Source: Lycorma delicatula (taxonomy: Eukaryota > Arthropoda > Insecta > Hemiptera > Fulgoridae). Taken from it: a stretch of 64,000 nucleotides of DNA. Positions 45,473 through 57,842 of the stretch are shown one piece after another. The DNA is taken from the NCBI RefSeq assembly GCF_047948215.1, contig NC_134455.1, positions 162,050,575-162,114,574 of the forward strand, written 5' to 3'. The stretch's first letter is position 1, and each line of letters starts with the position of its first letter. The notes beneath the pieces were generated by a model. The model saw nothing but the letters and a program-made list of their open reading frames with translations. It had not been told where the DNA came from and did not search any database. The translations under genes and the position numbers were made by a program.

Positions 45473-48400
45473 TGCACTGTTAACAAACTTAAGATAGCAA
45501 CAAGACTGTATTAAGCAATGGATTTAGGAATGAATTAATTTTGTTCAAACAACACAGCTCTGTTTTTAGCTACATATTTTGATCTGCACAGATATGATTA
45601 ATCTTGTCCATGAAGGCTCACTCTTCAATATTAGATATGAAGTCATAATATGTGACAATGATATGATTTAATTCTTTGTCTAGTGTTGTTTGTTTATATC
45701 TTACAAGTTACGTTAACAAGTTAAACAATAAAAAATGAGCTAACAAAATAGAATATAGAAGCTTAAAATTCTACCTATACATTGAAAAATGAAAAAAATC
45801 CTTTAATTAGAATTTAAACGTTTTTCAAAAACCGTGGGTGATAGAAATATTCTGAGTTCATATTCGTTTTCAGCATCCAAAAGCAGATTAAAATCATGTA
45901 TCGCATGTTAGGAAACAGAAATTATATTTATCAGTGTTATTTATTTTACTGAAAAAAAGTGTATACGAAAATCACACGGCATCGATTCGAAAAATAATAT
46001 AAAATATGTAGTAAGAAATTATGTATACACGATTATTTGAATACAAGGCGAGGGTAAATCCAGGGAACGACGAGAATGAAGCTGCTATCACTAACAAAAA
46101 TTAAGTATGATAGTAAATGTATCAGCCTACGTACTTGAGTAGAATTACATTTACGTATGCCATTACCTTTCCGAAATTGGCTTTCCTAAAGTGGTAAAAG
46201 TTAACCTTAATAATAACAAAGATATTTGGTTTCTTTTTTATGATTTAACATCAGAAAATCCTGGCAATGTTAGTGCTGATCTTCCTTGAAATTGCATAGA
46301 CATAAATTTAATACCTACACCTAGAGGTGATAAAATTTAAAATATCGTTTATCCTTACGGCCGTACTTGTTATTAATAATAAACCACGTACAGATTGATT
46401 TGATATTTAATAGTAAAAAGTAAAACGAATCAAATCTGGAAGAAGAATATCTTATAAAATATATTTTTTTAAGTATAGTAATATTTTTAATTCTTGTTTA
46501 TAAAGATTTTTCTGGACTGTTATGTGATATTTTTATATCCTTTCTCGTGAAACATTAAAAAAAAAATCAAGAAAAATTTTCATTAAATAAGATTTTCTTT
46601 AAGACCATTTAGTATTTCCACACCTTTTATCTAATTTCATTATTTTAAGTCGCATCGTTCATAAAGTCGTTAATATGCATCAATGCGTATATAATTTTGT
46701 AACCCAAATTTTACTATTTTTGAATCAAGAAACATCGAGAAATACAAATTTATCGGGGTGAGTAATTTTTTAATATAGCAATTACTTTCGTATATTATGC
46801 AAAAATAACAGCTGAATATCAGCACATTAATTTTACAAATGCTTTCGTTCTCGATTTTATACATCTACAATAACCGTTTTTTTTTCTATATCAGCAGTTA
46901 CTTAGTTACAATTTATTATTCACATATATATATTAAAATTCAGATTTTTTATGCACCTTCAATGCACATAAATTAGTGAACCTATAGTTATCTGTACTAT
47001 CTGTTTTTTTTTGTACGCGGGGAGAGTAATTCATCAACTTAAAAAATTAAAAATGAAAGTTAACGATGAATATATTTTTAGCGATTCTTAGAGATGAGAT
47101 GATTTAAAATGACGAAAAATTCTGTAAAATACTATTTTTCTTTTACAATCTGCATAAAATAAAATAATATATTAATATTTACCGTAAATATAACTCCTAA
47201 TAAAAATAAAACTACGTGAAAAAGAAGAAAAATTATGCATGAACAGATATAATATTTCCTACACAAACATACTTCCACAAATAAAAGGGTTCAATATCGG
47301 TTATACTTAAGCTGTACATTCGAATGATCCCTTTTTCCCCCGCTATCCGACATGTAAACGACGTAAGCCGAGAAAATCCCTTCGTATTCTATCCTATGGG
47401 ATTATGCAAATACCGAAACGTTAATGGACTCGGCTCATGCGTCTGATTTTCTAAAAATCTTGTGGAAATCGGACAAAGCTCTAGATTATAACGAGACGGT
47501 CTGTTAGCTGATAGTCACGTACCGGAATAAATAAAACTTTAATATACATAGTTTCAGTTTTTACTGAAAAATAAACAATTAAACAATCTTAATTCGATTT
47601 TGTCTTCGAGATTAAGTTACAAAATACTATTCAACATGATATAAAAAATAGATACACATTAGGTTGCGGAATTATTTTCTGCAACCTGCTGACGGCAATA
47701 TAATTAATTTATTAAAAGCTGAATTTGTCTTTATTAATGACTTACTAATTACGTCAAATAAATGTATGAATATATTTGAGTCGTTTAAAAATCCAGTAAT
47801 CCATCACTCAGATATTTTATACACGTTTAATTTTGCAATACCATTAAGTGATGAGTAGCTTGTTCACGAAGTGAAAGCTATTTAAAAATAAATCTACACA
47901 TCTTACATTCACCAGGTCAAAATTTAACCCAACAACCAACAGGAAGGGGGCGATAGAATTGATGAGCTACCAAGAACTGCAAGAATAACTGGAATATATA
48001 ACATTCGTTCTGTAGACCTTCCACACGGAAGGGGAGACAATTAATTTATATGTTTGACATTTCTAATTACATACAAATAAAAACCATAAATTCAAAATAT
48101 CAATTTCTAAACCTATTTCTTTAACAAATTAAAAAGTTTCACTTTAATCATGTGTACACTATTATACATTATGTTACGTTATATTACTCAGAACATAAGA
48201 ATCTTTATTAAAAATTTTTTTTTTTTAATTCTTAAAAATGTAATACATAATAAACCATAATTTTTATTTAAGTGTAAAAGTCTTTAAATTCAATAAATCA
48301 TACAGACCCTTCATCACTTATCTAATCAAATCTCAAGTAAAATTAAATTTTCAGCAATAATAAAGAGTATATTATAACGTAATAGCAGTTTAAGAAATCA

Positions 48401-48717
48401 GAAATGGAGTTTCAAATTGAGAGGTGCAGATTCAATTGTGACTTAGACAAAATTTTCCTTTAAATTTTTAATGTTTAACTATTATCTACTATTTAACCTT
48501 TTGAGGTTCTTTTATGGTTTGAAACTTTTTTGATAGAATACAAAGTGACCAATTTCACAAAATGTTTACCTCTAGAGGAATAGATCATCGGCCTGAATTT
48601 TCAAAAATAAAATACATGCAAGACAAATTCCGATAGATAGGTTACATTTTTATTTTTATTGATTACCGATTCCAAGACAGGATTCAAAGTGATAAAATGC
48701 CAGGTAAGCATTTCAAT
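45473..48717. other. AT-rich stretch with one conserved-looking patch
   Basis: Mostly nothing recognisable. A less AT-rich patch at 47330-47530 includes the POU/octamer motif ATGCAAAT (47404-47411) and no frame; it could be a conserved non-coding element, but that is a guess. A weak 64-codon frame lies at 47664-47858. Confidence 0.3.
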
Positions 48718-50422
48718 ATTATATTATTATATATTGAAATAACTTTTTAAAGTGTAATTAAAAAATATACATTGTGCAAATGTGTAAGGTACAGTATTGA
48801 AGTGAAAATGTTTTTTTAATTTATTTTTTTGTTGTTGATCTTGGGATGGTTAAGGTTCACAATTGGGTCCGGTAGGCAGAGCTGCGATCGCGTTTTAGAA
48901 GTTTTGTTTTTTAATTTTTGGTTTATCAGTCAAACCCGGAAGTTGGTGCTGCGATCGGATTCTAGGAATTTTTTTTAGTTTGTTGCTTTTTCGCATATCA
49001 GTTACTTGCGTCATAGCTTAGTGTTGTTCTTACATTAAAATTCGTATTTTTAACGGACGGTGTTTAGAGAATAGTTTGATTAAATCCGATAAGGAGTGCT
49101 GTTCTGACAATTGGATTTATTTACAATCTGAATTTTATAAAGTTAATGGTGAAGTTTTATAAGGTTCCGTAATGTTTTTTAAGTTTCTTAATGTTCAGTA
49201 TTAATTGTAATGATTTTGCAGCCACAACACTTTTCGTTAAAAAATTATTTTCCACCGAATACTGTGATTAGAGAGTGGTGTGAATTAAATCCGATAGGTA
49301 GTGCTGTTGATTTGCCATTTGGATTGATTTACATTCTGGCTTTTATAAAGTGAATGGTTAAATTTTGTTAAATTGCTAATGTTCAGTTTTTTAAGGTTTT
49401 ATGAAACTTGCAATTGTTGTCATTTAATCTGTGATTATACTCAGATCTAGCAATAGCGAAGCATTGCCGAGTCTGCTAGAATTGCGCGCTTATTGAGAAT
49501 ATTATATTATATTATTATTTATTGAAATAACATTTTAAAGTTTAATTTAAAAATGTACATTGTGTAAATTTGTAAGGTGCAGTATTGAAGTGAGTATTTT
49601 ACATGATTTTTCATGAATTTTAATGATGTATACACGTGCATTCAATAACAATCAACCTAACTTACAAATTTAAATTGTCAGTTCTCGTTTGATTCTATGC
49701 AACTTATGAAGTATTGAACGGCTCTTTGAAAATAAAAATTTAAGTTTGTAAAATAAATTATAACATTTATAAAATTAAAATATAAGTTACTAATAATATA
49801 GTTAAAGTATATTTAAAAAATTGAATTTATAATGTTTTAGCTGATTAATTTTATAAACGTTTTCTAAAATTATTTTTAATTTACAATTAACTAAAATTTG
49901 GTAAAATAGATGTTAAAATAAAGAATGAGAAAAATGATAAAAATTTCTACTAAAATTTTAACTACGTTGCTTTTTTACAGTGCTTTAATTTTTTTTTTAA
50001 TTGATTAATTAAGCTGTTACATGGTTATGAAACATCAAAATTATTAAATAATTTAAAAAAATATGTAGGAGGTACTTTTTTAGAATGATGTTAAGTGAAA
50101 ATTAGTAGTAATGTGGATGAAAATTTATTAATTACACTAATTATTAATTTTACGACGTTTCGATTTTTTAATTCAATTTTCATCGGACATCTCAATATTT
50201 AGTGAAAATAAATATTAACCATACTACACATAATTAATCAATAAACCTATTACAATAATACAACAATCACAAACTGATAATATCATACTAATAGTCATTT
50301 TAATGAAATTTAGAACACATTCCTGCTAATTTTAACTTAATTAAGTTGCTTAGATTTATGTGTGTGCATTTATTACAGAATAATGCCGCGTCAGGACAAC
50401 GTTTGTCGGGTCCGCTAGTATA
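48718..50422 (-). repeat. Inverted partial copy of the 24.9-kb element
   Basis: Reverse complement of 24920-26640, starting (on its own strand) at ACTAGCGGACCCGACAAACG and ending close to the boundary of the internal repeat unit. Stretches of well over 100 bp look identical, for example across GAACCTTAACCATCCCAAGA and CGATCGCAGCTCTGCCTACC. It lacks the last ~560 bp of the full element. Confidence 0.92.
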
Positions 50423-50439
50423 TATATATATATATATAT
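50419..50439. repeat. (TA)n microsatellite at element border
   Basis: Ten TA units directly abutting the ACTAGCGGACCC end of the inverted element copy. The 24.9-kb copy is also preceded by TA-rich sequence. Confidence 0.9.
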
Positions 50440-50632
50440 TTAGATTAATATATTAGATTAACAAAAGTATGGACTTCACCCAGCTTACTTCCACAACCGA
50501 TTCTTTTATCACATTAAAAAAAAAATGGGAAGAATGTGCTTCATAGTGAAATATTTTTTTCATATACACAAGTCTTATTCTTATGGAAAATTAACCTTTT
50601 GTATTTTATTGCTAATTGAAATCTTATCGATA

Positions 50633-50704
50633 TAAATATATATAATTATATATATATATATATAATAATATAATAATATATATATTTATATATATATTTT
50701 ATAG
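50633..50704. repeat. Imperfect TA-rich array
   Basis: TATATATA with interspersed ATAATA units. Confidence 0.85.
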
Positions 50705-50998
50705 ATATAAATAAATTCACTGTAGAAATTTTATTTTAAGAAAGATAAGTGATTCTCTTCGTTATGGAAAGGAAAAGAGAAAACTTAGTTCCTTTCATTA
50801 TCCCACCATACAAACCAATCATGAAAAATCATAAAAGTTGCATTATTTAGATTCCATAATTAATAATAATTAATTATGTATCATAAATATAATGATAATT
50901 AATGAGGGTTACTTTTTTAAATAAATATTATGCAGAATAACCTTAAAAATTGGTGTTTCCTGAACATTTTTAACTTCCATCTTTCCTTTGCATTAATA

Positions 50999-51165
50999 AT
51001 TGCCGACCTCCGTGGCAGAGTGACAGCGTCTCGGTATCATTCGGAGGTCCCTGGTTCGAATCCCGCTCAGGTATGACGGTTTTTGATACAATACAAAAAT
51101 TCCATTTCCATATCCCACATACAAGTTCAAGCTTATGTGGCGATATCATCAAACAAACAAAAAAT
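50999..51165 (+). mobile_element. tRNA-headed SINE, body type II
   Basis: A box TGGCAGAGTGAC (51013-51024), B box GGTTCGAATCC (51053-51063), then GTATGACGG and the body ATTCCATTTCCATATCCCAC with TACAAGTTCAAGCTTATGTG. It ends in an A-rich AAACAAACAAAAAA. Same body as at 27.4 kb; perfect B box. A 154-codon minus-strand open frame (50970-51434) that crosses it is fortuitous. Confidence 0.9.
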
Positions 51166-54100
51166 TCTAAGTAGTTTGTAATTACCTGCATATTCCTACA
51201 TTTTCCTTTCAATTTAAAAAATATTTTGTCAATATCTTTCGTCTTCGGCTTACGGTAGTGAGTTATTTTCATTTCCATGATTTTTGAAAACGATTTAACA
51301 GACTGGAAATTATGAGACAACGAATATAAATGAAATAAAGTTACTTTTATATTTTTAAAATTTTTTCGGTTGGGAATAATGAAGAAGATCCGATAACTTC
51401 TCTCATAGCTCGTTTCAAAACTTATTTTTAGCAATGGTAAGGAAATTTTTCACCTATCATTTTATTCATCTCATTTATTTTCATAAAATAAGCATGTAGT
51501 ACATTTGAGGTTGTAATTCTACAATTAAAATTAAAAACCACGAAACCAAACATAGCTAACATCAAATATCCAATCGTATATAATCTTCTTTTTTTTTAAT
51601 TTTAAGTTATATAACAATGAAAAACAGGGCAGGCTTAACTTTTTTTAAAATTATCTATTACAATTTTAAATTATCTCTAGAAATTGTACAATTAAATCAT
51701 TCTATAAATATATGAACTTTTATTCAAATTTAGAATTTCGACTACACTTTCACATTTAGAATTCATTAACCATTTAGTCGCTGGTAGCAGAGCTCTCTGC
51801 TCAAGCTACAGGCTCCTTATGATTGACGCTATCACTTATTTATGATCTAATAATTTTTTAATCATTATCTATTCTATCTAGCCGTAAATGAATTCTTCTT
51901 CACTTTATATAACGACGAATTGTAAAATTATAATTAGACAGTTTACTGAAAGATTTTTGTAATGAGTATAAAACTTTACTGTTCAAGGTTAATCGCCTGC
52001 TGTATTTTTAGAACTTAATATCAGAGTTTGTTTTGGAGAAGGGGAATGAGGATTTTATGTTAATATCTTGTTAAATAATTATGTTCCATTTTAATGAGAT
52101 TAATCATTTTTACAGATTAATAATAATAAATCTCAATTACCACAACCGAGAAACGGAATATGAAATTTAAATGTTAAAATTATGCGCGATTGAATGTTTA
52201 AATATTTTTGTTTTAAATTAAACCACAGATTATCATAAAATTTTACATTAATATTTATGTAAAACTTTCAAAAAAAGTGAATTAACAATCCTGCTAATTA
52301 TAACCTAAATTAGTATTTAAAAATGGCATAAAAAATAATTAATATGAAACAACTATAAATGACTAAAGGACATGATGATTATAAAATAAAAAAAGATTAC
52401 ACGTCTTCATTTTATCCGAAACCTACGCTAGTCAAAAAAGTAAAGACAATTTTTTAAACATCGGAATGTTGTACAAAATATTTTTAAACAGATATTTTTT
52501 GATGAATGATGAATTTACAGAGAGCGTAGGATTAATGTACTGTCGAAAACGTTGATAAACTTGATATAGGCTTGAGGGGAAACTGTTTTCATACGACCTC
52601 CCCTACGTAAATGGTTAATAATTTCATAGACCCTTATTTGGAGTATAATCCCAACATTTTATGCTTTCAATAATCTCTCAGGTAATCATTAAATTCTTTC
52701 GTGCATTCGTAACACTAATTATTTGCTTATAAGATGGAAGAAAAAACAAAAACTTGTTCGAAAAGTTTTGTAAAATTTCTTATAAAAATGTGGACAAACT
52801 AGTTTTGTCAGAAAAAATTATTCGGAAGTAGTTAAATATTTGCATTATGGTGTTTTATATTGAATTTAAATTATATGAATTATCATTAAGTCGCATACCG
52901 TTACTTAGCTTCTCTCAATAGATTTTTTTTACCGAGGTAGTGGCAGTCTCAACATTTTTGTAAAACTAATGAAACATTATTATTAAACCATCGGTAAAAT
53001 TGAAGAGTACTAAAATAATCTCTTTATCTATACAAAATTTACAACATTGGTTCAAGAAAAAAGATCGAAAACAACATTTTACTAAGAACGCAGTACTTCA
53101 AAAAATACTTTCATGCTACTGGTAGTCTCCAAAGCACATGATTTGTTGAAATCTGGGAAAATAATTTTAAAAAAACTTTTTTTTTTATATAGCCTAGTGT
53201 CTTGTATGTGTAAATATTAGAGTGGGAAATTTTGTACATCAAACGCTGCTTAAAAGTTGTTAAAAAAATTCTATTAGGTACAAAACCTTCAAAACTAAGC
53301 ATGCCATTTGTAAAGTACAATTTATCGATAACTTGTAAATTATATGTAAAAATTTATCCAGTATTAAACGTCCAGATGTTTAAAAGTCTAACAGTAAAAC
53401 TCTAGTAGTAAAGGTTTTGCAGTTAAAAACTGCAAAAGATGGTTAAACAATAAACAGGAACGTAAAAATTGGGATTTTTCTTTACTAGGGTACTTTGGAC
53501 GCAGATAAAGGAATATTTAAGTTTATAGTTAATATTAATATAGTCAATTAATATAAAAACTTATTAATCAGTAGTAGATAAAAATATTCTAAATTTATAA
53601 AAATATTTAAATATAATATTGGAGCATTTACATTAAAGATTTATTCTACATACTGAATATTTAATTTAGAAATATAAATACGTACCAAATTAACGTTATA
53701 TTGCCTATCATGATATTTTTTATATGGTACGCCACAAAATCTCTGTTCTGTATTTCCACTCGCAAGCTTCAAATTTATGTACAAAAACAAATTACTTAAA
53801 AAAGAAACCTTACATAATATATGTACGCAGTATACATGAAATTGTGTTAATAAGAATAATGAGTCAAAAGATGCTCTTCAGCAACACGATTCTTTTTCTC
53901 TTCTTCTCATTATATTAGTTATCTACTGCCTGTAAAATTATTTTGATAGTGTATTTTTATAAAAATTGGATCTATAATTTTCTTAATTATGTATAAGTGT
54001 GAAACTGGAATTTAATATTTCAATAATCGATTATGAATGATCTTTATTTGTTTTACTTTTTTTACCTTCCTGACATCAGTCCTACAAAAACAGTTATATA

Positions 54101-54879
54101 AGGCGTAAATGAATTGTCTCACCCAACCTTTTAATGATGAAAAAATATAAACAAAAAATGTCTCTAAATATAATTTCCAGACTGGGAATAATACATTAAA
54201 ACAGATGATACTGCCGATTCTATAACTGCATGGGGACTGATATTCAACAGCCTATGTGAAGTTTAATTTGATAAAAATTTTTTCTAAAAGTTTTTAATCA
54301 TACACTAAATTATAATCTTTTAAATTTTGTTCATGTGTGAGAATTTTTTTGATTGGTTAAAGGGTCATACTGTCTTTATTTTTCTTAAAAATAAGATTTA
54401 TGTGTCCGATCTGTAAAAGAGGACTACTAATCGTAGAGGGCGGTCTGGATCGGAGTAATAATTATCGTAGCTATTTTTAAACTACTTTTTTCTATTGGAA
54501 TTCCTTAGAATAACAGTTTATTTTTCTTTAAAGTCACAGCTAAAAATAACTTAATTGTTTTATACTGTCAATTTACCGTCGATTTATCTGTCAATTATTT
54601 TTTGGTTTTTATTTTTATCGTTTTAGTTTTATTTTTTATTTTTATTGTACTTTAGCGCATTGTCGACAGAATGTTTAGCTATCTAAATACTCATCTAACG
54701 TTGGATTTTAAGAGAGATATTTCGTAAATAATTTTTGGGTTATAATATTTTTTTTTTTATTTTTGTTTCAATAATCGATAATCATATATATTTATATGTG
54801 TTATTATAATGTATGTCAAAAATGTTAAATTAATCAAAACGAGAGATTTTCTTGATCCTCTAGTGATCTCGTTAGCTTT
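51166..54879. other. AT-rich non-coding stretch
   Basis: 3.7 kb without a supportable gene or repeat. Slightly GC-richer patches at 51770-51840 and 52560-52680 could not be assigned. Confidence 0.5.
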
Positions 54880-54884
54880 ATGTA

Positions 54885-55080
54885 AACCTACAATTAAGTA
54901 TAACTCAGCTCAGGGGAGTGTCCTTGAAACTCTAACGGGCCTTTCCTTGTACCGGAGTATGTCCGGTGTGGCAGGTCGACCCGCCGGTTAGATCTTCCTT
55001 GCTTACCTGCCTCTAACCACCAGGGCAGGGTAGCCAGGACCGGCTATGCCGTTCCTGGGCTCATCCTGGCAGCTGGGACT
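54885..55080 (-). repeat. R1-like LINE 3' segment, copy
   Basis: Shared with 62515-62625 plus 63118-63185, and in part with 42395-42480: GGAACG-CATAGCCGG, TTAGAGGCAG, AACCGGCGGGTCGACCTGCC and CCGGACAT-TCCGGT. Minus-strand order agrees with a 3' UTR. Confidence 0.7.
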
Positions 55081-55264
55081 CAGTCTTGATGCCAATGCCT
55101 CAAACAGGGGCATCTCCGCCGGGACTGTCTTTTTCGATACAGAGATGAGAGAGTCCCCGTACCTCATCGCTACTTCCCGTCCGACGAACGGTAGCTTTGC
55201 AATGGGCTGTCCCTCACCCCTCGTCCTTCTTCGAAGACATCTTAGTCCACCCCCCAATCACTTG

Positions 55265-55500
55265 GGGTAATCGATCTCCTTACTATCCACACCCAAAACC
55301 TTGTTCAAGGCCTCCAGAACAAGCCTCGGGTACCAGCCAGTTACACCATCCGGCCCCGACTCTTTCGGGTGTTGACCCGTGAAACCGCCCACTGGAGTTC
55401 ATCAGCACTGAACCGTCTCACCTCATTGCAGATCACCTCGACATGATCAGATCCATCGATCAGGAAGAGACCCAGAATTGACATAGTATCTGCTCTTTGA
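55265..55500 (-). pseudogene. R1-like RT N-terminal fragment
   Basis: Reads FSADELQWAVSRVNTRKS, then after a single-base shift SGPDGVTGWYPRLVLEALNK and VLGVDSKEID. This is the EL--AV-----KSPGPDG motif that opens the RT of R1-like ORF2. It stops at 55260, where unrelated 3' UTR-like sequence begins. Confidence 0.75.
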
Positions 55501-55634
55501 ATGGTAAAGGGAGAGGCGAACCATATCTCTTGATCAGCAATTGGTACGTCCCCCAGGCACGTTGTAGCCTAGGTCTGGCTGCAAGGGCCGAGGCCCGTAG
55601 GGTGGCGATGTCCCTAGACCCCCAATAAACTTCC

Positions 55635-55666
55635 CGGCTTACCCGGCAACTGAGCCGGGTAAGCCG
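55635..55666. repeat. 13-bp perfect hairpin
   Basis: CGGCTTACCCGGC, loop AACTGA, GCCGGGTAAGCCG, in the R1-like remnant between gag and RT. Confidence 0.95.
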
Positions 55667-55689
55667 AGGCGGTCTCCTCCTGCATAATT

Positions 55690-57445
55690 CTTGTGAAGTT
55701 CTCAGGACTCCAGGTCTGAAACCCCTCTATCCAAGCAACTGCTGTGTTAGAGAATAGCAAGGTTTGCGCAGCCGACGGTCTCCAGCGATGTCGTCTAAGC
55801 GGTGACCACTCATTCCGCAATCGAGACACTTCGTGGTCTCGCCGTACTAACCCATCCTGTGACTCACGCCTCCACAGTTGAAGCATAAGTTGGAGTGATT
55901 CGCCCACAACAATCCGCCGCCTTGTAACCAAACCTCAAGCACCTACAGCATATAGTCTCTTCAGTGCGGGGGGGGGGGCATAATGGGGCAGGAGTGCCAA
56001 CCGACTTTAATTCTATTTTTATCTGCCAGCATCTTAGCTCCCCAGGCCGGGAGAAGAACCGTAGCCGTCTATCACCAAACGCCGCTCGCAACGACGACAC
56101 ACGTACCGGCATATCAGCTTCTACCTCTCTTTTAATTGTCGCCAAGTCTTCTTTGAGGTGACGACCAAATCCAGTCTTTTTACATGGTACGCAACCATGC
56201 GAACATCCTGGCACCTCTCACCCACCGCAGCATTCTTAATCTGCAAGCCAAGGCGCTTCACCACATCCTTCCGCTTATTGGAGGATCCCTGACCCGGATC
56301 TTCATTGTTTGAGAACGACCCTTTCTCACAAACAGGATATCATCTGCCAGGTCCTCCGCTAGGCCTCCCGTCAGTTGTTTCAGCAGCTCAGTATAACTAA
56401 CTACTGTCTGCCGGATCGTAGCCATCGTCGAGGCAGGCCCACGAGGCACCTTCTTTCTGGACTACACATTTATCAGTACAAACAGCGAACATGTCTGCAT
56501 TCTCATCCTCGAAGGTGTAGACCTTAGTACTCCTGGAGTCTCGAAATATCGTCCCGCATGGAAAAAATATTCCATCGTCTAAGCGCCTCCCAATTCCCGC
56601 TGCGAGATCTCTGATGACAGTAGCATAAGGGCATTTCCTCCAATAAGCCTTAGAAACGAAAAACATCCTGGTGTCTTAGTTGTTGACAGCCGAAAAGCTC
56701 CGCGAGACAACTACTTTCTTAAACACATCCTTCGTCCAGCGAACCCCGCAACCTCCTCCAGATCTCCTATATCGTCGGAATACAGTATCCTGTATATTAT
56801 CCTCTCCCGGTGTACCGCCGTCGTCTGCGTTCCTTTTTCTTCTGTATCACTGACCGCAGACTGCAATCCACGAGCTACGCCAATCACTTTCCTGTCCCTG
56901 TCTCTTAGTGTCTTGGCAAAAGCCCTCACCCTATTCTTTGTCATGTCATCACGTTCACTGAGCAACAGCAGGCTGTTTTTAACTTCCAGCAGTCTATCAC
57001 AACTATCCATGAGCAAGCCACCTCCAGCCTCAGAACACACAGGGCCCCTATTCTTCTTTACAAGAGGGCTGACCGTCGTTGGAGGTACATCCTCTACCAC
57101 TGCCAGGCCATCTCCATTAGTTACCTTCTGCCTCTCCGCAGAGATGGACAAAATGGCCCTTTTGTACGAAGACTCTGTCAACCCCATCCTTTCACCGCCG
57201 GGTACGGTGAAATCTCCAGCCTGTCCATTTCCAACCAGGTCCTACCAAGAAATCCCGCGGGACTCCATAGAGCCCACCCGCAATTCCTGCAGTCTCCGCT
57301 GCGATACAGGCACACTTCGAGCCGCCCTGCCGGTAACGAACTCTAGGCTTGACGATCGACTTCTTCTTGGGCCACGAGATAAGGCACCCAATTTCTTGTC
57401 CTTCTTTCTAGGAATTGCAAAAAAATTTGATACCGATGTAAACAA
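55690..57445 (-). pseudogene. R1-like LINE ORF1 (gag) with three zinc knuckles
   Basis: The likely start is at 57445 (MFTSVSNFF). A 158-codon open piece covers 57187-56711 and includes SERDDMTKNRVRAFAKTLRD. The core has YTELLKQLTGGLAEDLADDI and LFVRKGRSQTMKIRVRD (about 56400-56270), typical of the R1/I-type gag central domain. At the 3' side are three CCHC-like knuckles: CCRCLRFGYKAADCC (His replaced by Tyr), CFNCGGVSHRMG, and CLDCGMSGHRLDD (about 55985-55790). R1-clade ORF1 proteins bind RNA through such triple knuckles. At least six frameshifts or stops break it. Confidence 0.8.
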
Positions 57446-57696
57446 ACTTTATTTACCTTAGAAAACAACCCTTAGCAACCTTGCAATGCTAAGTTACTTC
57501 CAAAAAACACTTTGAAACAGTAAATACCAACAAAAACCGTAAAAAGACAGTGTTCTCACGCGAAAAACATGCCGGGAAGTCTATAAACAGGGCTAGACAC
57601 CAGAACACCACCAAAAAATTCTCAAAGTTCAAACCCCTTTCCTAGAGCTTAAAACAAGATGGCGGTCATCTAGGAACCATAAAACCTTGCGCCATA

Positions 57697-57842
57697 GAGG
57701 CCGTGGCGCGAGTTGTAGCGTCTTGGCCTTTTATTCAGAGGTTCGGGTTCGAATCCCGGTCAGGCATGGCATTTTTACTCATGCTACAAATCATTCATCT
57801 CATCCTCTGAAGCAATACCTAACGCAGGTTAAAAAAACAATA
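57697..57842 (+). mobile_element. tRNA-headed SINE, body type I
   Basis: A box TGGCGCGAGTTG (57704-57715), B box GGTTCGAATCC (57746-57756), GGTCAGGCA, then ATGCTACAAATCATTCATCT and CATCCTCTGAAGCAATACCT, ending in A-rich sequence. It matches the 8.3-kb copy over head and body. Confidence 0.9.

Larger units (their letters stand above)
54880..57470 (-). mobile_element. R1-like LINE: gag, RT start and 3' end
   Basis: GC-rich block, minus strand. Order from 57445: ORF1 with zinc knuckles, then only the very start of the RT (55460-55265), then 3' UTR-like sequence (55080-54890) shared with 62.5 kb. The endonuclease and most of the RT are missing, indicating a large internal deletion or a template jump. 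A run of 11 Gs at 55967-55977 and multiple frameshifts mark decay. Confidence 0.82.

Noticed and set aside
50970..51434. 154-codon minus-strand open frame
   Set aside because: Its C-terminal part is the antisense of a tRNA-headed SINE and the rest has no recognisable protein features.
56913..57461. 182-codon plus-strand open frame
   Set aside because: It is the antisense shadow of the R1-like gag pseudogene, whose minus-strand reading contains the recognisable domain.
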